Positions 51,083 to 58,585 are shown, numbered from the stretch's first letter. The stretch: 64,000 nucleotides of DNA from Microbacterium sp. Leaf320 (GCF_001423485.1 NZ_LMOD01000003.1:1-64000); one strand, 5' to 3'. The notes: generated by a model not told the origin, from the letters alone. Program-made: numbers and translations.

Positions 51083-51724
51083 ATGGACCTACAGACGGCG
51101 TCAGACAACTTCGAGGGCGCATTGCAGCACTGCGCAAACATCATCGCTGTCCATCGCGCTCATGGCGGCGGTAGCGGCGGAAGACGCTACCGAGAGACGT
51201 CACTAGATCGAGCGGTCGTAGTGCTAGCAGTCGCGGCTTGGCAAGCTGCTGTGCAGGACATGACCCTCGCCGTAATCGAGACAGCCGCCCCCAGCGCATC
51301 GAAGCCCCGCAAGCGCGCACGGTACATGGCGCGCTGCGGACATGTTATTGAGAGCATCCATAAGTTCGCCACACCGAACGCGCAGAACACCCGCCGTCTC
51401 ATGCAAAGCGCGGGCTTCGATCCTCGCCCCCTCTGGTCGTGGACCATACCCGGTGGACGCGGGCGTCAACGAGTGACCTGGACGCCCGCCATGGTTGACG
51501 CGAGGCTCAATGAATGGCTCCTATTGCGGCATGCAGTTGCGCACGGGCACGACGAGCTGCCTGTCGTGCAGGCGCTCGAAGCAGTTCGGCTCGACGGAGT
51601 CACCAGCAATCCCACCATCCGCCTCACGGACGCGGAGCAGTGCGTGGCCTTTCTTCGACGGATTGTTCGACGGACCGCGACGGGCGCTGCCGCTCACCTC
51701 GGCACGACAGTCTCGTTCGTGTGA
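51083..51724 (+). CDS. HEPN-type protein (RiboL-PSP-HEPN-like), putative RNase
   Basis: The 213-residue product has a helical N-terminal segment (DNFEGALQHCANIIAVHRAH; LDRAVVVLAVAAWQAAVQDM) and the C-terminal HEPN signature LNEWLLLRHAVAHG, with R-x4-H (Arg and second His of RHAVAH). HEPN R-x4-6-H proteins are usually metal-independent RNases, many in toxin or antiviral systems. No antitoxin-like MNT partner is adjacent. The gene fills the interval between repeat copies A and B, and is convergent with the TIR gene. Activity is inferred; the fold assignment rests on the motif and helical context. Confidence 0.68.
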   Translation: MDLQTASDNFEGALQHCANIIAVHRAHGGGSGGRRYRETSLDRAVVVLAVAAWQAAVQDMTLAVIETAAPSASKPRKRARYMARCGHVIESIHKFATPNAQNTRRLMQSAGFDPRPLWSWTIPGGRGRQRVTWTPAMVDARLNEWLLLRHAVAHGHDELPVVQALEAVRLDGVTSNPTIRLTDAEQCVAFLRRIVRRTATGAAAHLGTTVSFV

Positions 51725-51815
51725 CTTCGACGAGACGCAACGTAGTCGCGGGTGTAGAGCGACGACCAAGAGAGCCCTCCTGCAGCGGTGTGACGTCGAC
51801 CAGGGCGCAGCTCCC

Positions 51816-51843
51816 GTCATCAGTGTGAATGCGTCCTGATCCC
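51816..51843. repeat. Direct repeat copy B
   Basis: GTCATCAGTGTGAATG followed by CGTCCTGATCCC. Similarity to copy C extends about 24 bp further left (51792 onward; 44 of 49 aligned positions with a 3-nt gap). It separates the HEPN gene from the TIR gene; 51725-51887 holds nothing else recognised. Confidence 0.75.
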
Positions 51844-51887
51844 GTTCACGGAAATCAGGGCTCGCTCACGAGCGAGCGTCTCGAGTG

Positions 51888-52829
51888 CTAGCCGAGACGA
51901 TACTCGAACACTTGGCGTCGCTGATTCAGGACTTCCACTATTCGATCTTCCACATCGATGAGCGCGCCCCTCCGAAAGCGGATTTGTGTCAGCCCCGTGA
52001 TGTTCGACGGTTCGCTCACGCCGTCTTCCAGCAGGACGATCGTGTTCTCGATCCCGAGCGCTCCCTGACAGAACCCCACTTCGTGAACCACATTCTCTCG
52101 GGCACGCAGGCCACCATCTGCATCTCGATCTTCACCTGTCATGACGACCACAGCGACAGAGCTACTCCTAACCATCTGGTCAACGACGACGAGCGTGTGA
52201 AAACCCGCGCGTTCAGCAGACTCGAACGCCTCTGCAACCATGCCGTGCGAGTCGTTCAAAATGCGGTGCAGATACTTCCATTGCGGATCCCCACCGTGCC
52301 CGATGAAGACCTTGAACGCCGGCGGCGGAGGAGTGAGAGCGGGGTCCACATACTCGTTGAGCAGGTCGGTGACCATAGAGACGAGCGATTCGATCTCGGC
52401 ATCGCTCGTATCGATAGATAGATCGCAACCCGCGCTCATCAGGTCGAGCGAGACTTTCGTTAGATTGCCTCGCTCGTCGCTCAGTTCGAGGAGGAGCCGC
52501 GCTGATCTCGCCCCGTCCAATCGTGGCGCCGCAGCGTTCTGCTCGAACGGAGACTGAGACACCGAGCGTTCGATCCCGTCACTGCCAGTTACTCGCCACT
52601 CTCGCCAGTTCAGTCGAGACTCACCGCCTCGCTCCACGTCAAGTTCGGCGCCACGAACCATGCTGTCCCGAGCTCCCGGCATCACCAACTGTTCCCAGCC
52701 GGGCTTGTTGAGGTCCTCGAGCCAAAGTTCGCTGGCCCTCTGGGCTTTCGGCCGAAGGAGTTCCTTGAGGCGCGAGGTGGCCTCTTCGGTCAGACGAACT
52801 CCGTAGATGAAGTTCCGATATGTCGCCAT
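51888..52829 (-). CDS. TIR-domain protein (CAP12/PCTIR-like)
   Basis: The 313-residue product has an uncharacterised N-terminal half (about 1-165) and a C-terminal TIR-like domain: FKVFIGHGGDPQWKYLHRIL, then AGFHTLVVVDQ, SVAVVVMTGEDRDA, and LRARENVVHEVGFCQGALG followed by ENTIVLLEDGV. This closely resembles the TIR domain of CAP12/Pycsar effectors, with the conserved Glu in HEVGF as likely catalytic residue for NAD cleavage. Such proteins act in abortive anti-phage defence. No cyclase gene is nearby. The ATG at 52829 has TAGGGT 6 nt upstream, giving a leaderless promoter abutting repeat copy C. Confidence 0.75.
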   Translation of the reverse strand: MATYRNFIYGVRLTEEATSRLKELLRPKAQRASELWLEDLNKPGWEQLVMPGARDSMVRGAELDVERGGESRLNWREWRVTGSDGIERSVSQSPFEQNAAAPRLDGARSARLLLELSDERGNLTKVSLDLMSAGCDLSIDTSDAEIESLVSMVTDLLNEYVDPALTPPPPAFKVFIGHGGDPQWKYLHRILNDSHGMVAEAFESAERAGFHTLVVVDQMVRSSSVAVVVMTGEDRDADGGLRARENVVHEVGFCQGALGIENTIVLLEDGVSEPSNITGLTQIRFRRGALIDVEDRIVEVLNQRRQVFEYRLG

Positions 52830-52835
52830 AGGTGG

Positions 52836-52841
52836 ACCCTA
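52836..52841 (-). promoter_or_regulatory. Leaderless promoter of the TIR gene
   Basis: TAGGGT on the minus strand lies 6 nt before the ATG. A -35-like TGGACG sits 16 nt upstream, within the part of the extended repeat shared by copies B and C. Confidence 0.55.
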
Positions 52842-52876
52842 CCGGGTCGCACAAAGACGTCCAGGGCGCGGCACCC

Positions 52877-52904
52877 GTCATCAGTGTGAATGGTGCCTGA
52901 TCCC
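52877..52904. repeat. Direct repeat copy C
   Basis: GTCATCAGTGTGAATG followed by GTGCCTGATCCC. It closes the TIR cassette on the right and opens the short gap before the DUF3263 gene. Confidence 0.75.
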
Positions 52905-52923
52905 CTCTCAGGATCTGACCCCA

Positions 52924-52949
52924 GTCACGAACGTGAGTGGTGTCTGATC
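52924..52949. repeat. Degenerate repeat copy D
   Basis: GTCACGAACGTGAGTGGTGT followed by CTGATC matches copy A at 17 of 26 positions without gaps and overlaps the 3' end of the DUF3263 gene. It may be a decayed or phage-side version, or coincidental. Confidence 0.35.
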
Positions 52950-53185
52950 TCCCGCGCTAGTGCCCGCTGCTCGGCCCGCTCCCTCACGACTCGGGCTGTC
53001 CTCGGATGCACGGCAATGCCCTCGCGCGACTCCACAGCTCGCGAGAGCAGCACGGAGCACCTGATCTCGGTGATGCCGAGCTCGCGCCGGATACGCTCAG
53101 CGCGGGTCGGCGTGTGGTGCGGGTTGGCGGCTTCGAAAGCGAGGATGTCGGCAGGCTTCACGATCCCGATCCTGTCCCCAACCAC
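52925..53185 (-). CDS. DUF3263 helix-turn-helix protein
   Basis: The 86-residue product matches DUF3263: ILAFEAANPHHTPTRAERIR, RELGITEIRCSVLLSRAVES and a basic C-terminus VVRERAEQRALAREIRHH. The region forms a predicted HTH; homologues are common in actinobacterial chromosomes and phages. The GTG at 53185 is used here; a later GTG (about 53160) would remove eight residues. As the leftmost prophage-side gene it could be a regulator or a cargo gene. Its 3' end overlaps repeat copy D. Confidence 0.65.
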   Translation of the reverse strand: MVGDRIGIVKPADILAFEAANPHHTPTRAERIRRELGITEIRCSVLLSRAVESREGIAVHPRTARVVRERAEQRALAREIRHHSRS

Positions 53186-53241
53186 CGACGTCGGGACGGC
53201 GTCGTAGACTCGTCGTCTCGGCCGGAGAAAGGCATCATGCC

Positions 53242-53565
53242 ATGTCCCGACTCTCCCCCGACACGATGTTGAGCATCACCCTTGGATCGATCTGCTCGCG
53301 GACCCGTTACACCTCCGACCCGGCACCTGTGGTCGATGAGCTTCTAGCCACCGCCGGCGATCGGTCAGAGATCCTGAAGCAGTCGGTGGGTTCGTGGGTC
53401 GGCTATTACGAGGACGCCTATACGATCACCCTCTGCACGGCGCTGCGCGAGCTGCCCGGTCTTGAACCATGGATTGCCCTCGGCGTCGAGCGACGATCGC
53501 AGGCCGATCACCGGACACCCACGGCACACGCGGGAGCATCCTGGCCCCAGCGCTCTACGCGTTGA
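53242..53565 (+). CDS. Hypothetical protein at the prophage edge
   Basis: The 107-residue product (MSRLSPDTMLSITLGSICSR) has no recognised motif. Its core, TSDPAPVVDELLATAGDRSE and SWVGYYEDAYTITLCTALRE, is plausibly globular; the last 25 residues are low-complexity and run 11 nt into the convergent acyltransferase gene. GGAGAAAGG lies 9 nt upstream and TAGACT at 53205-53210 could be its -10. Plus-strand orientation against the minus-strand late genes suggests a lysogeny-expressed moron. Confidence 0.45.
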   Translation: MSRLSPDTMLSITLGSICSRTRYTSDPAPVVDELLATAGDRSEILKQSVGSWVGYYEDAYTITLCTALRELPGLEPWIALGVERRSQADHRTPTAHAGASWPQRSTR

Positions 53566-54601
53566 CCGTCTGCTTCTTGCGGAACCACGCCATCGGATCC
53601 GCGCTCTTCCACCTGAGAGCAGGCGACTCGATCAGGTACCAGCTGGCGACCGCGAGAACTGCTGCGCCTGCGAGCGAGATCAGGATGTACGCCACGATGC
53701 CGAGCTGCGTCGCTCCGAAGTACGCGGCCATCTGCTGCACGGGCCACCCATAGATGTAGAGGCCGTAGGAGAAGTCGTGCCGCCGTCCAACGGCGCGGAA
53801 CGGGAGGTGGTACGCGATCCACAGCACCAGGTACGCGAACGCCACGATGCCGAAGATGTGGAAGCCCCACGTGAGATACGTGACGACGAGGATGACGAGC
53901 GCGCCGAGGGGAAGCCACAGCTTCAGTGTGAGGAGGCGCTCCCGCAGGAAGTAGATGAGCGATCCGACGAGGAAGCAGAGCGTGAACTTCGCCTGCCGGT
54001 CATCGTAGACACCGAGGGCACCGATCTGGGCGAGCTGCACCCACCCCCATGCTGCGGCCGCGAGGACGGCCACCATGCGCGCGGTGAGGACGCGGCCGGC
54101 CATGAGTACCGCGATGAGCAGGTAGCAGGCGAACTCCATCGGCAGGGTGTAGAGCGGACCGTTCCACATGAGCGCGGCGGGGATGCCGGTGAGGGTGTCG
54201 CCGATGGTGATCTGGTTCTGGAAGAGCAGTGCGTTCAGGAAGATGAAACCGGTCGGTGGCGGTGATGCGAACGGGTACTCGGTGAGGCCGCGCATGGTGC
54301 GCCAGATGATCGGCGCGAACACGACCGCCACGAGCAGGAGGGACACCCAGTAGGCCGGGAAGATGCGGAGGATCCGGTGCCAGAGGAATCGGCCAATGCT
54401 CAGCCGGGATCCGCTCATCGTGATGAGAAACCCGGAGAGTGCGAAGAAGCCCTCGACGGCAAAGATCCCGAGGTTATTGTCTAGACGCCCCGGATCCTTC
54501 CCGAACCCGCCGAGCGGCCACGAGTGGGAGACGATCACGAGCACGGCGAACATCAGTCGCAGGAATCCGAAGCTGTTCGCGCGGACATCGAAGGTGGGCA
54601 C
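53555..54601 (-). CDS. Prophage acyltransferase 3 (OafA/YrhL-like)
   Basis: The 348-residue membrane protein has around ten hydrophobic helices and acyltransferase-3 motifs: FGFLRLMFAVLVIVSHSWPL (catalytic-type His in VSHSWP), AVEGFFALSGFLIT, HRILRIFPAYW, and FSYGLYIYGWPVQQ. Members O-acetylate cell-surface polysaccharides. The GTG at 54601 was chosen because the upstream ATG at 54679 lies beyond a strong terminator. It sits after the late operon's terminator, so it probably has its own promoter and could remodel the lysogen's surface, blocking superinfection. That role is inferred. Confidence 0.82.
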   Translation of the reverse strand: MPTFDVRANSFGFLRLMFAVLVIVSHSWPLGGFGKDPGRLDNNLGIFAVEGFFALSGFLITMSGSRLSIGRFLWHRILRIFPAYWVSLLLVAVVFAPIIWRTMRGLTEYPFASPPPTGFIFLNALLFQNQITIGDTLTGIPAALMWNGPLYTLPMEFACYLLIAVLMAGRVLTARMVAVLAAAAWGWVQLAQIGALGVYDDRQAKFTLCFLVGSLIYFLRERLLTLKLWLPLGALVILVVTYLTWGFHIFGIVAFAYLVLWIAYHLPFRAVGRRHDFSYGLYIYGWPVQQMAAYFGATQLGIVAYILISLAGAAVLAVASWYLIESPALRWKSADPMAWFRKKQTVNA

Positions 54602-54638
54602 CTGGCCATCCTGCCAGGACAGCGCCGAAACGCAGAAG

Positions 54639-54672
54639 AACCCCCACCCGGCCCGGAGGCTGGATGGGGGTT
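54639..54672 (-). terminator. Terminator of the phage late operon
   Basis: AACCCCCA pairs with TGGGGGTT as the outer arms of a longer imperfect stem (34 nt in all), starting about 20 nt after the holin-like gene. It separates late genes from the acyltransferase. Confidence 0.8.
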
Positions 54673-54692
54673 CGTTCATGTCTCGGGAAATG

Positions 54693-54956
54693 TCATCGCA
54701 GGTCTCGTCGGAGCAGCGAGCGCGGCGAGGCGGGGACGTTCGGCACGGTGACCGCCAGACCGAACAGGCTCGACAAGTACAGGTAACCGGCAGTGATCGG
54801 CCCGGTGTACTCAGTGAGGTCGAAGGCGGGTGCCGCCCCGTCCACGACGACGACCGTGCCGAGGGCGATACCGACGGCACCAAGGACGATGCCGGCGGTT
54901 TTGCGGACGGTGGGGTTCTGGACGACGACGTTCGGCGTCTCGGTGGGGGTGCTCAT
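54693..54956 (-). CDS. Holin-like phage membrane protein
   Basis: The 87-residue product has two hydrophobic helices (TAGIVLGAVGIALGTVVVV and ITAGYLYLSSLFGLAVTV) with a basic C-terminus (SPRSLLRRDLR), as class II holins have. The ATG at 54956 overlaps the upstream stop in ATGA. Location near the endolysin and at the end of the late operon supports the assignment; there is no sequence-specific proof. Confidence 0.6.
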   Translation of the reverse strand: MSTPTETPNVVVQNPTVRKTAGIVLGAVGIALGTVVVVDGAAPAFDLTEYTGPITAGYLYLSSLFGLAVTVPNVPASPRSLLRRDLR

Positions 54957-55555
54957 GGGATCTCTCCTTCGATGATGGGTGTCATGCACACGCCCGCGTC
55001 TGCGGTCGTGGCGTCGGTATAGGTGACCGTCCAGCGGCCGGTGGTGTCGTCGCAGAAGAGAGACTGGATGCCGCGACCGTCTGCGCCTGCCGGCCCTTGC
55101 GGACCTTGCGGGCCGGGGACCGTTGAGTCCTGTCCGTCGCGACCCGCAGGACCAGTGGATCCTTGCGGGCCGGGAGTCGTCGAGTCCGCGCCGGGAGGAC
55201 CGATCGGTCCCGGAACCGTCGAGTCGAGACCCGGACGCCCATCCTTGCCAGCTGGACCAGAAGGTCCGACAGGACCGGGCGCGCCCTGCTCCCCCTGAGG
55301 TGACTCGCTCGCGACGTTCTCGGGATCCGGCGCTGAGGGCTCCTCACCCGTTGCGAGCGTGTACTCCTCATAGAGCTCGATGTACCGGTCCTGCCAGGTC
55401 ATCGCCTGTTCGTGCCACGCCTCGCGCCCGTTCCAGGCCGATAGCCACCCTGCGAGCAGGGTGAACGACATCACGATCAAGAGCGATGTGAAGACCAGAA
55501 TCAGCCGTCGTCGTTCCTTCGTCGCCGCGATCAGAACTGCGTCGGACTCATTCAT
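54953..55555 (-). CDS. Membrane-anchored collagen-like phage protein
   Basis: The 200-residue product has a membrane helix near residues 18-40 (LILVFTSLLIVMSFTLLAGW), a helical stretch (AWHEQAMTWQDRYIELYEEY), about 65 residues of collagen-type Gly-X-Y repeats (GPVGPSGPAGKDGRPG and similar, interrupted by DST), and a C-terminal cap with two Cys (SLFCDDTTGRW, AGVCMTP). It lies between the DUF2746-like and holin-like genes, not the tail-fibre gene, so it is probably not a virion fibre. Function is unknown. Confidence 0.75.
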   Translation of the reverse strand: MNESDAVLIAATKERRRLILVFTSLLIVMSFTLLAGWLSAWNGREAWHEQAMTWQDRYIELYEEYTLATGEEPSAPDPENVASESPQGEQGAPGPVGPSGPAGKDGRPGLDSTVPGPIGPPGADSTTPGPQGSTGPAGRDGQDSTVPGPQGPQGPAGADGRGIQSLFCDDTTGRWTVTYTDATTADAGVCMTPIIEGEIP

Positions 55556-55871
55556 AGTCACCTCTCAGAACCTCGGGTAGATCGGGCCAAGGCGGAATCG
55601 TTCCGTCCTCGACGCCTCGCTGAATGAGCGCGTAGTGCCGCATCCACGCGAGGTCACGTCTCCGATAGTGATCGAGCTTCCGATCCATCAGATCGACCCG
55701 ACCCGACAATTCCTTGCGTTCCTGACGCTCGGCGGCGAGGTCTTCCTGCAGCTGGTCGATTCGAGCGTTCTCGACGCTGCCCTTGGTGGGGATGAGTCGC
55801 AGCAGCCCGCCGACGATGATGCCGATGACGCCGACCAGCGCGACCCCGATCGGCCCCATCAGGTCTGGCAT
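55548..55871 (-). CDS. DUF2746-like phage membrane protein with coiled coil
   Basis: The 107-residue product has an N-terminal helix (MGPIGVALVGVIGIIVGGLL) and a coiled coil (VENARIDQLQEDLAAERQER through LDHYRRRD). This layout is typical of DUF2746 proteins beside lysis genes of actinophages. It shares one base with the endolysin stop. A holin or spanin-like accessory role is a guess. Confidence 0.65.
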   Translation of the reverse strand: MPDLMGPIGVALVGVIGIIVGGLLRLIPTKGSVENARIDQLQEDLAAERQERKELSGRVDLMDRKLDHYRRRDLAWMRHYALIQRGVEDGTIPPWPDLPEVLRGDYE

Positions 55872-56821
55872 CAGGCGAGGGGGTCTTCGCGGAACTTCTG
55901 ACGCACAGCCTCCGCGAGAGCATCCTGATCTGCTTCGCTGATCTGCGGACCGTTCAGCTTCAGCTTGTTCAGGCCTTCCTCGAGGAGCTGCGCGAACCGC
56001 TCCTCCGTGAGACCGCCGCCCGACGCCGTCGCGGCCAGCAGAGGCGCGATTCCCTTGATGACCTCCGCGGCGATCTGCGAGCGCTTCTGATCCCAGCGCG
56101 CGTTCGCCATGTGCCGCAGAGTCTCGAGGCCCCAGCCGCCCTCCATGTCGACGCGGTCGCCCAGGATGTTCACCGCTTCCCAGTTCGCCTCGAACGTCGA
56201 CCCCGGACCCGTGTATGCGAACGATGCCCAGTTGTCAGCGCCGAGCTCGTCGACCAGCTTGTACCCGTCCTTCGAGTTGCCGATCAGTTGAGTCATGTCT
56301 TCTTCCTTCTCTTCCTCGATCTCAGGTTTCGCTGTCACGTTGCCCGCGACGGCGCCGCCGGTCAGTGCGTGGAAGTCGACGGTCCCGCCGGATCCCAGAG
56401 TGAACGCACGCCCACGGAACGCCGTAACGTGCACATGCGGTCCCCCCGTGCGGGCGATCATCGCGCCGTCAGTGTCCGACGCCGCACCGAAGTGCTCCGA
56501 GCCGTAGCCCGACGCGCCTGACAGACCGAACACCGTCCCCTCGGGAAGCTCCTGGTTCACGCGTACGTGAGACTCGAGGAGGTGAAGGAATCGCATCCAT
56601 CGGGCGCCATTGTCGAGCATCACGAAACGGCCTGTCGCCGGTCCGAGGCCTCCGCCGACGGCGACAACCCTGCAGGCCGACGGGACTACCAGGGGCGTCC
56701 CTCGCGGCATGTAGTAGTCGGTGCCCGGTTCGGACGACGGGGGTCGCCGCTTGAGGTGCGCATCGCGCGTCGACATGCCCGTGTACGGAGCAGGGATCAC
56801 GTATCCAGGTCCACCGCCCAT
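55871..56821 (-). CDS. Phage endolysin with M23-type peptidase domain
   Basis: The 316-residue product (MGGGPGYVIPAPYTG) begins with an M23 (LytM) fold: PLVVPSACRVVAVGG, LDNGARWMRFLHLLES and the metal-binding HxH in GGPHVHVTAF around residue 125. The C-terminal half, after an acidic hinge (EIEEEKEEDM), contains a conserved segment (LGADNWASFAYTGPG) and a helical tail that may target the cell wall. The ATG at 56821 follows the upstream stop by 2 nt. An M23 domain implies cleavage of the peptide cross-links, not the glycans. Confidence 0.75.
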   Translation of the reverse strand: MGGGPGYVIPAPYTGMSTRDAHLKRRPPSSEPGTDYYMPRGTPLVVPSACRVVAVGGGLGPATGRFVMLDNGARWMRFLHLLESHVRVNQELPEGTVFGLSGASGYGSEHFGAASDTDGAMIARTGGPHVHVTAFRGRAFTLGSGGTVDFHALTGGAVAGNVTAKPEIEEEKEEDMTQLIGNSKDGYKLVDELGADNWASFAYTGPGSTFEANWEAVNILGDRVDMEGGWGLETLRHMANARWDQKRSQIAAEVIKGIAPLLAATASGGGLTEERFAQLLEEGLNKLKLNGPQISEADQDALAEAVRQKFREDPLA

Positions 56822-56822
56822 G

Positions 56823-58025
56823 TCACGCAACCTTCCGGATGCGCAGGGTGCCGTTGCTCGATCCTGCGCCAGCAGTGAGGAGCCGGATGCCGTCGAACAA
56901 GTTCGACCCGGCGAACTCGACCGAGGTGTGCATGATCGTCGAGGCCGCGCCAGCCGCAAGGTGCAGCGCATCGGCAATCAGCGCGGTCGAGCGCGGCAGC
57001 TTCGGGGAGTGAACTCGCATCGTTCCGCTGTCGCGCGCGGAGGCGGAGTTGCCGCGCATGATGATGCCGAAGCCCTGGATATCGCTGTAGCCGGTCGCGG
57101 CCGCCGATCCGGACGCCCCCTGGTTCTGGTAGCTCACACGGTCGGTGACGTAGTTCGAAGCTGTGCTCGTCACGCCGCCCGCGCGGTACTGTACGCGCCA
57201 GTCGCCGGTTCCTGTCGAGCCAACGCGTCCGACGTCGAAGATGATCTCGTAGGCGTCCATGCCACGGCCGTCGAAGATGCCGTCGAGGTTGATCGCTGTC
57301 GCCCCGGAGAACGAGATCGTTCCGTCGGAGGCGACGGTGATCGTGCCACCGCCCTCAGCGGAGATCTGGGAGGCGCTCGGGATCAGGAACCCTGTGTCGG
57401 CGACGCTCCACGCTCCACCCACCCGAGCGAATGTCGAGCCCGACGCAGCGCTGTAGGCGCGCGATCCGTCGATCGCATCCCACGCCAGGGCGTCGGTGTC
57501 GGTGCGGAAGCGGACAGTGCCACCCGCGGCCGCCGTGTACTGGTGGGTCTGCGTGACTACGACCGTGGCCGTGGTGGTGGTCGTCGAGAGGATCGTCGCC
57601 GTTGCCAGCTCGAGCGCACCGGTGGGGATGACGGGCTTCGTCGGGACAGCGGCAGCCGTTCCCTGCGTAACTCCAAAGACGACGTCGTTGTTCGCGTCGG
57701 CGTGCTGCACGAACTGCGACCGCACCCAGATGACATCGATGCGCGAGTTCGCTGCCGGGGCCGCAGTGGTGGCGACGGTAGTGACAGCGTCGTTCGCGAT
57801 CAGCTCAACTCCCGTGTTGATGCGGGATGTCGCTGCGATGAACGGGGCGACGTCGTAACCCATCGACGCACGCCCTGCGACGAGCGGGTTTGCGTGGGCG
57901 GGGAGCACGCCCGCGCGCGGAGTGCCGTCCGAGTTTCGGGCGACGAGGCCAGCGAGCACTCGACGGGTGTCGGTGATAGGCAGACCCGAGGGGTGCTGTG
58001 TGGGGAGCGAGCGGGTCAGTGCCAC
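56823..58025 (-). CDS. Phage tail fibre / putative receptor-binding protein
   Basis: The 400-residue product begins with a domain seen in minor tail proteins (RSLPTQHPSGLPITDTRRVL), continues with Thr/Ala-rich beta segments (TTTTTATVVVTQTHQY), and ends in a beta-sandwich region (YEIIFDVGRVGSTGTGDWRV) likely to bind the host. Position after the tail-tip genes and before the endolysin is where receptor-binding proteins sit. Exact family not identified. Confidence 0.68.
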   Translation of the reverse strand: MALTRSLPTQHPSGLPITDTRRVLAGLVARNSDGTPRAGVLPAHANPLVAGRASMGYDVAPFIAATSRINTGVELIANDAVTTVATTAAPAANSRIDVIWVRSQFVQHADANNDVVFGVTQGTAAAVPTKPVIPTGALELATATILSTTTTTATVVVTQTHQYTAAAGGTVRFRTDTDALAWDAIDGSRAYSAASGSTFARVGGAWSVADTGFLIPSASQISAEGGGTITVASDGTISFSGATAINLDGIFDGRGMDAYEIIFDVGRVGSTGTGDWRVQYRAGGVTSTASNYVTDRVSYQNQGASGSAAATGYSDIQGFGIIMRGNSASARDSGTMRVHSPKLPRSTALIADALHLAAGAASTIMHTSVEFAGSNLFDGIRLLTAGAGSSNGTLRIRKVA

Positions 58026-58036
58026 GATGAGCCTCC

Positions 58037-58576
58037 TCAGGCGATGGTGAAGCTGCCGATGACGGCGAGTTGTGCGAAGTTCTGCGGGTGCGAAGGAAAC
58101 GCAGCCGGGTTAAGCGGTTGCAGCTGGAAGGCGACAGCTATCGACGTTTTCCCGGCGACGTTGATCACTGCCGCGCTGGTCGCGGTGACGACGTTGTTCA
58201 CGAGAGTTGCGCCTGCATCCTTCGACGCCGGGAAGTCTCGCGAGGGCACGCCATCGATGAGAATGCGGCCGTAGCTCGTCGTGAGGCCGCCACTGGTCTG
58301 ATCGAGCACTGCCGCGGTGCCGATCCCGAGCACCTGCAGGCGGGTGCGGTCCTCGGGAACGACGAGCGACACGGTCGCGTATGTGTTCCATCCGGCGGCG
58401 AGCCCGATCGGTGATGCCTGCCCGACCTGGAAGTCCTGGAAGGGCAGGCGCTTCACCGCTTGAGCGCGCTGTGTGCCGGTCGCGGTCTTGAGATCGGCGA
58501 CCTCGCGGCGCAGCTTTCGGAACTCCTCGAGGATCGGGCCGAGATCTCCGCCGGGTGCGGGGGTGGGATCGGCCAT
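58037..58576 (-). CDS. Phage structural protein, unknown
   Basis: The 179-residue product has an N-terminal coiled segment (LGPILEEFRKLRREVADLKT) and a beta-rich body (FQVGQASPIGLAAGWNTYAT, VVPEDRTRLQVLGIG). Its location between the two tail-tip proteins suggests a trimeric fibre or collar component. No known family is recognised. Confidence 0.6.
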   Translation of the reverse strand: MADPTPAPGGDLGPILEEFRKLRREVADLKTATGTQRAQAVKRLPFQDFQVGQASPIGLAAGWNTYATVSLVVPEDRTRLQVLGIGTAAVLDQTSGGLTTSYGRILIDGVPSRDFPASKDAGATLVNNVVTATSAAVINVAGKTSIAVAFQLQPLNPAAFPSHPQNFAQLAVIGSFTIA

Positions 58577-58585
58577 GTCTCTCCC

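Noticed and set aside
51083..51724. HEPN-MNT toxin-antitoxin pair
   Set aside because: No minimal nucleotidyltransferase motif (GSxxxG...DxD) exists in any adjacent frame.
54602..54679. Upstream ATG start for the acyltransferase
   Set aside because: It would place the start in front of the strong terminator hairpin at 54639-54672 and add low-complexity residues.
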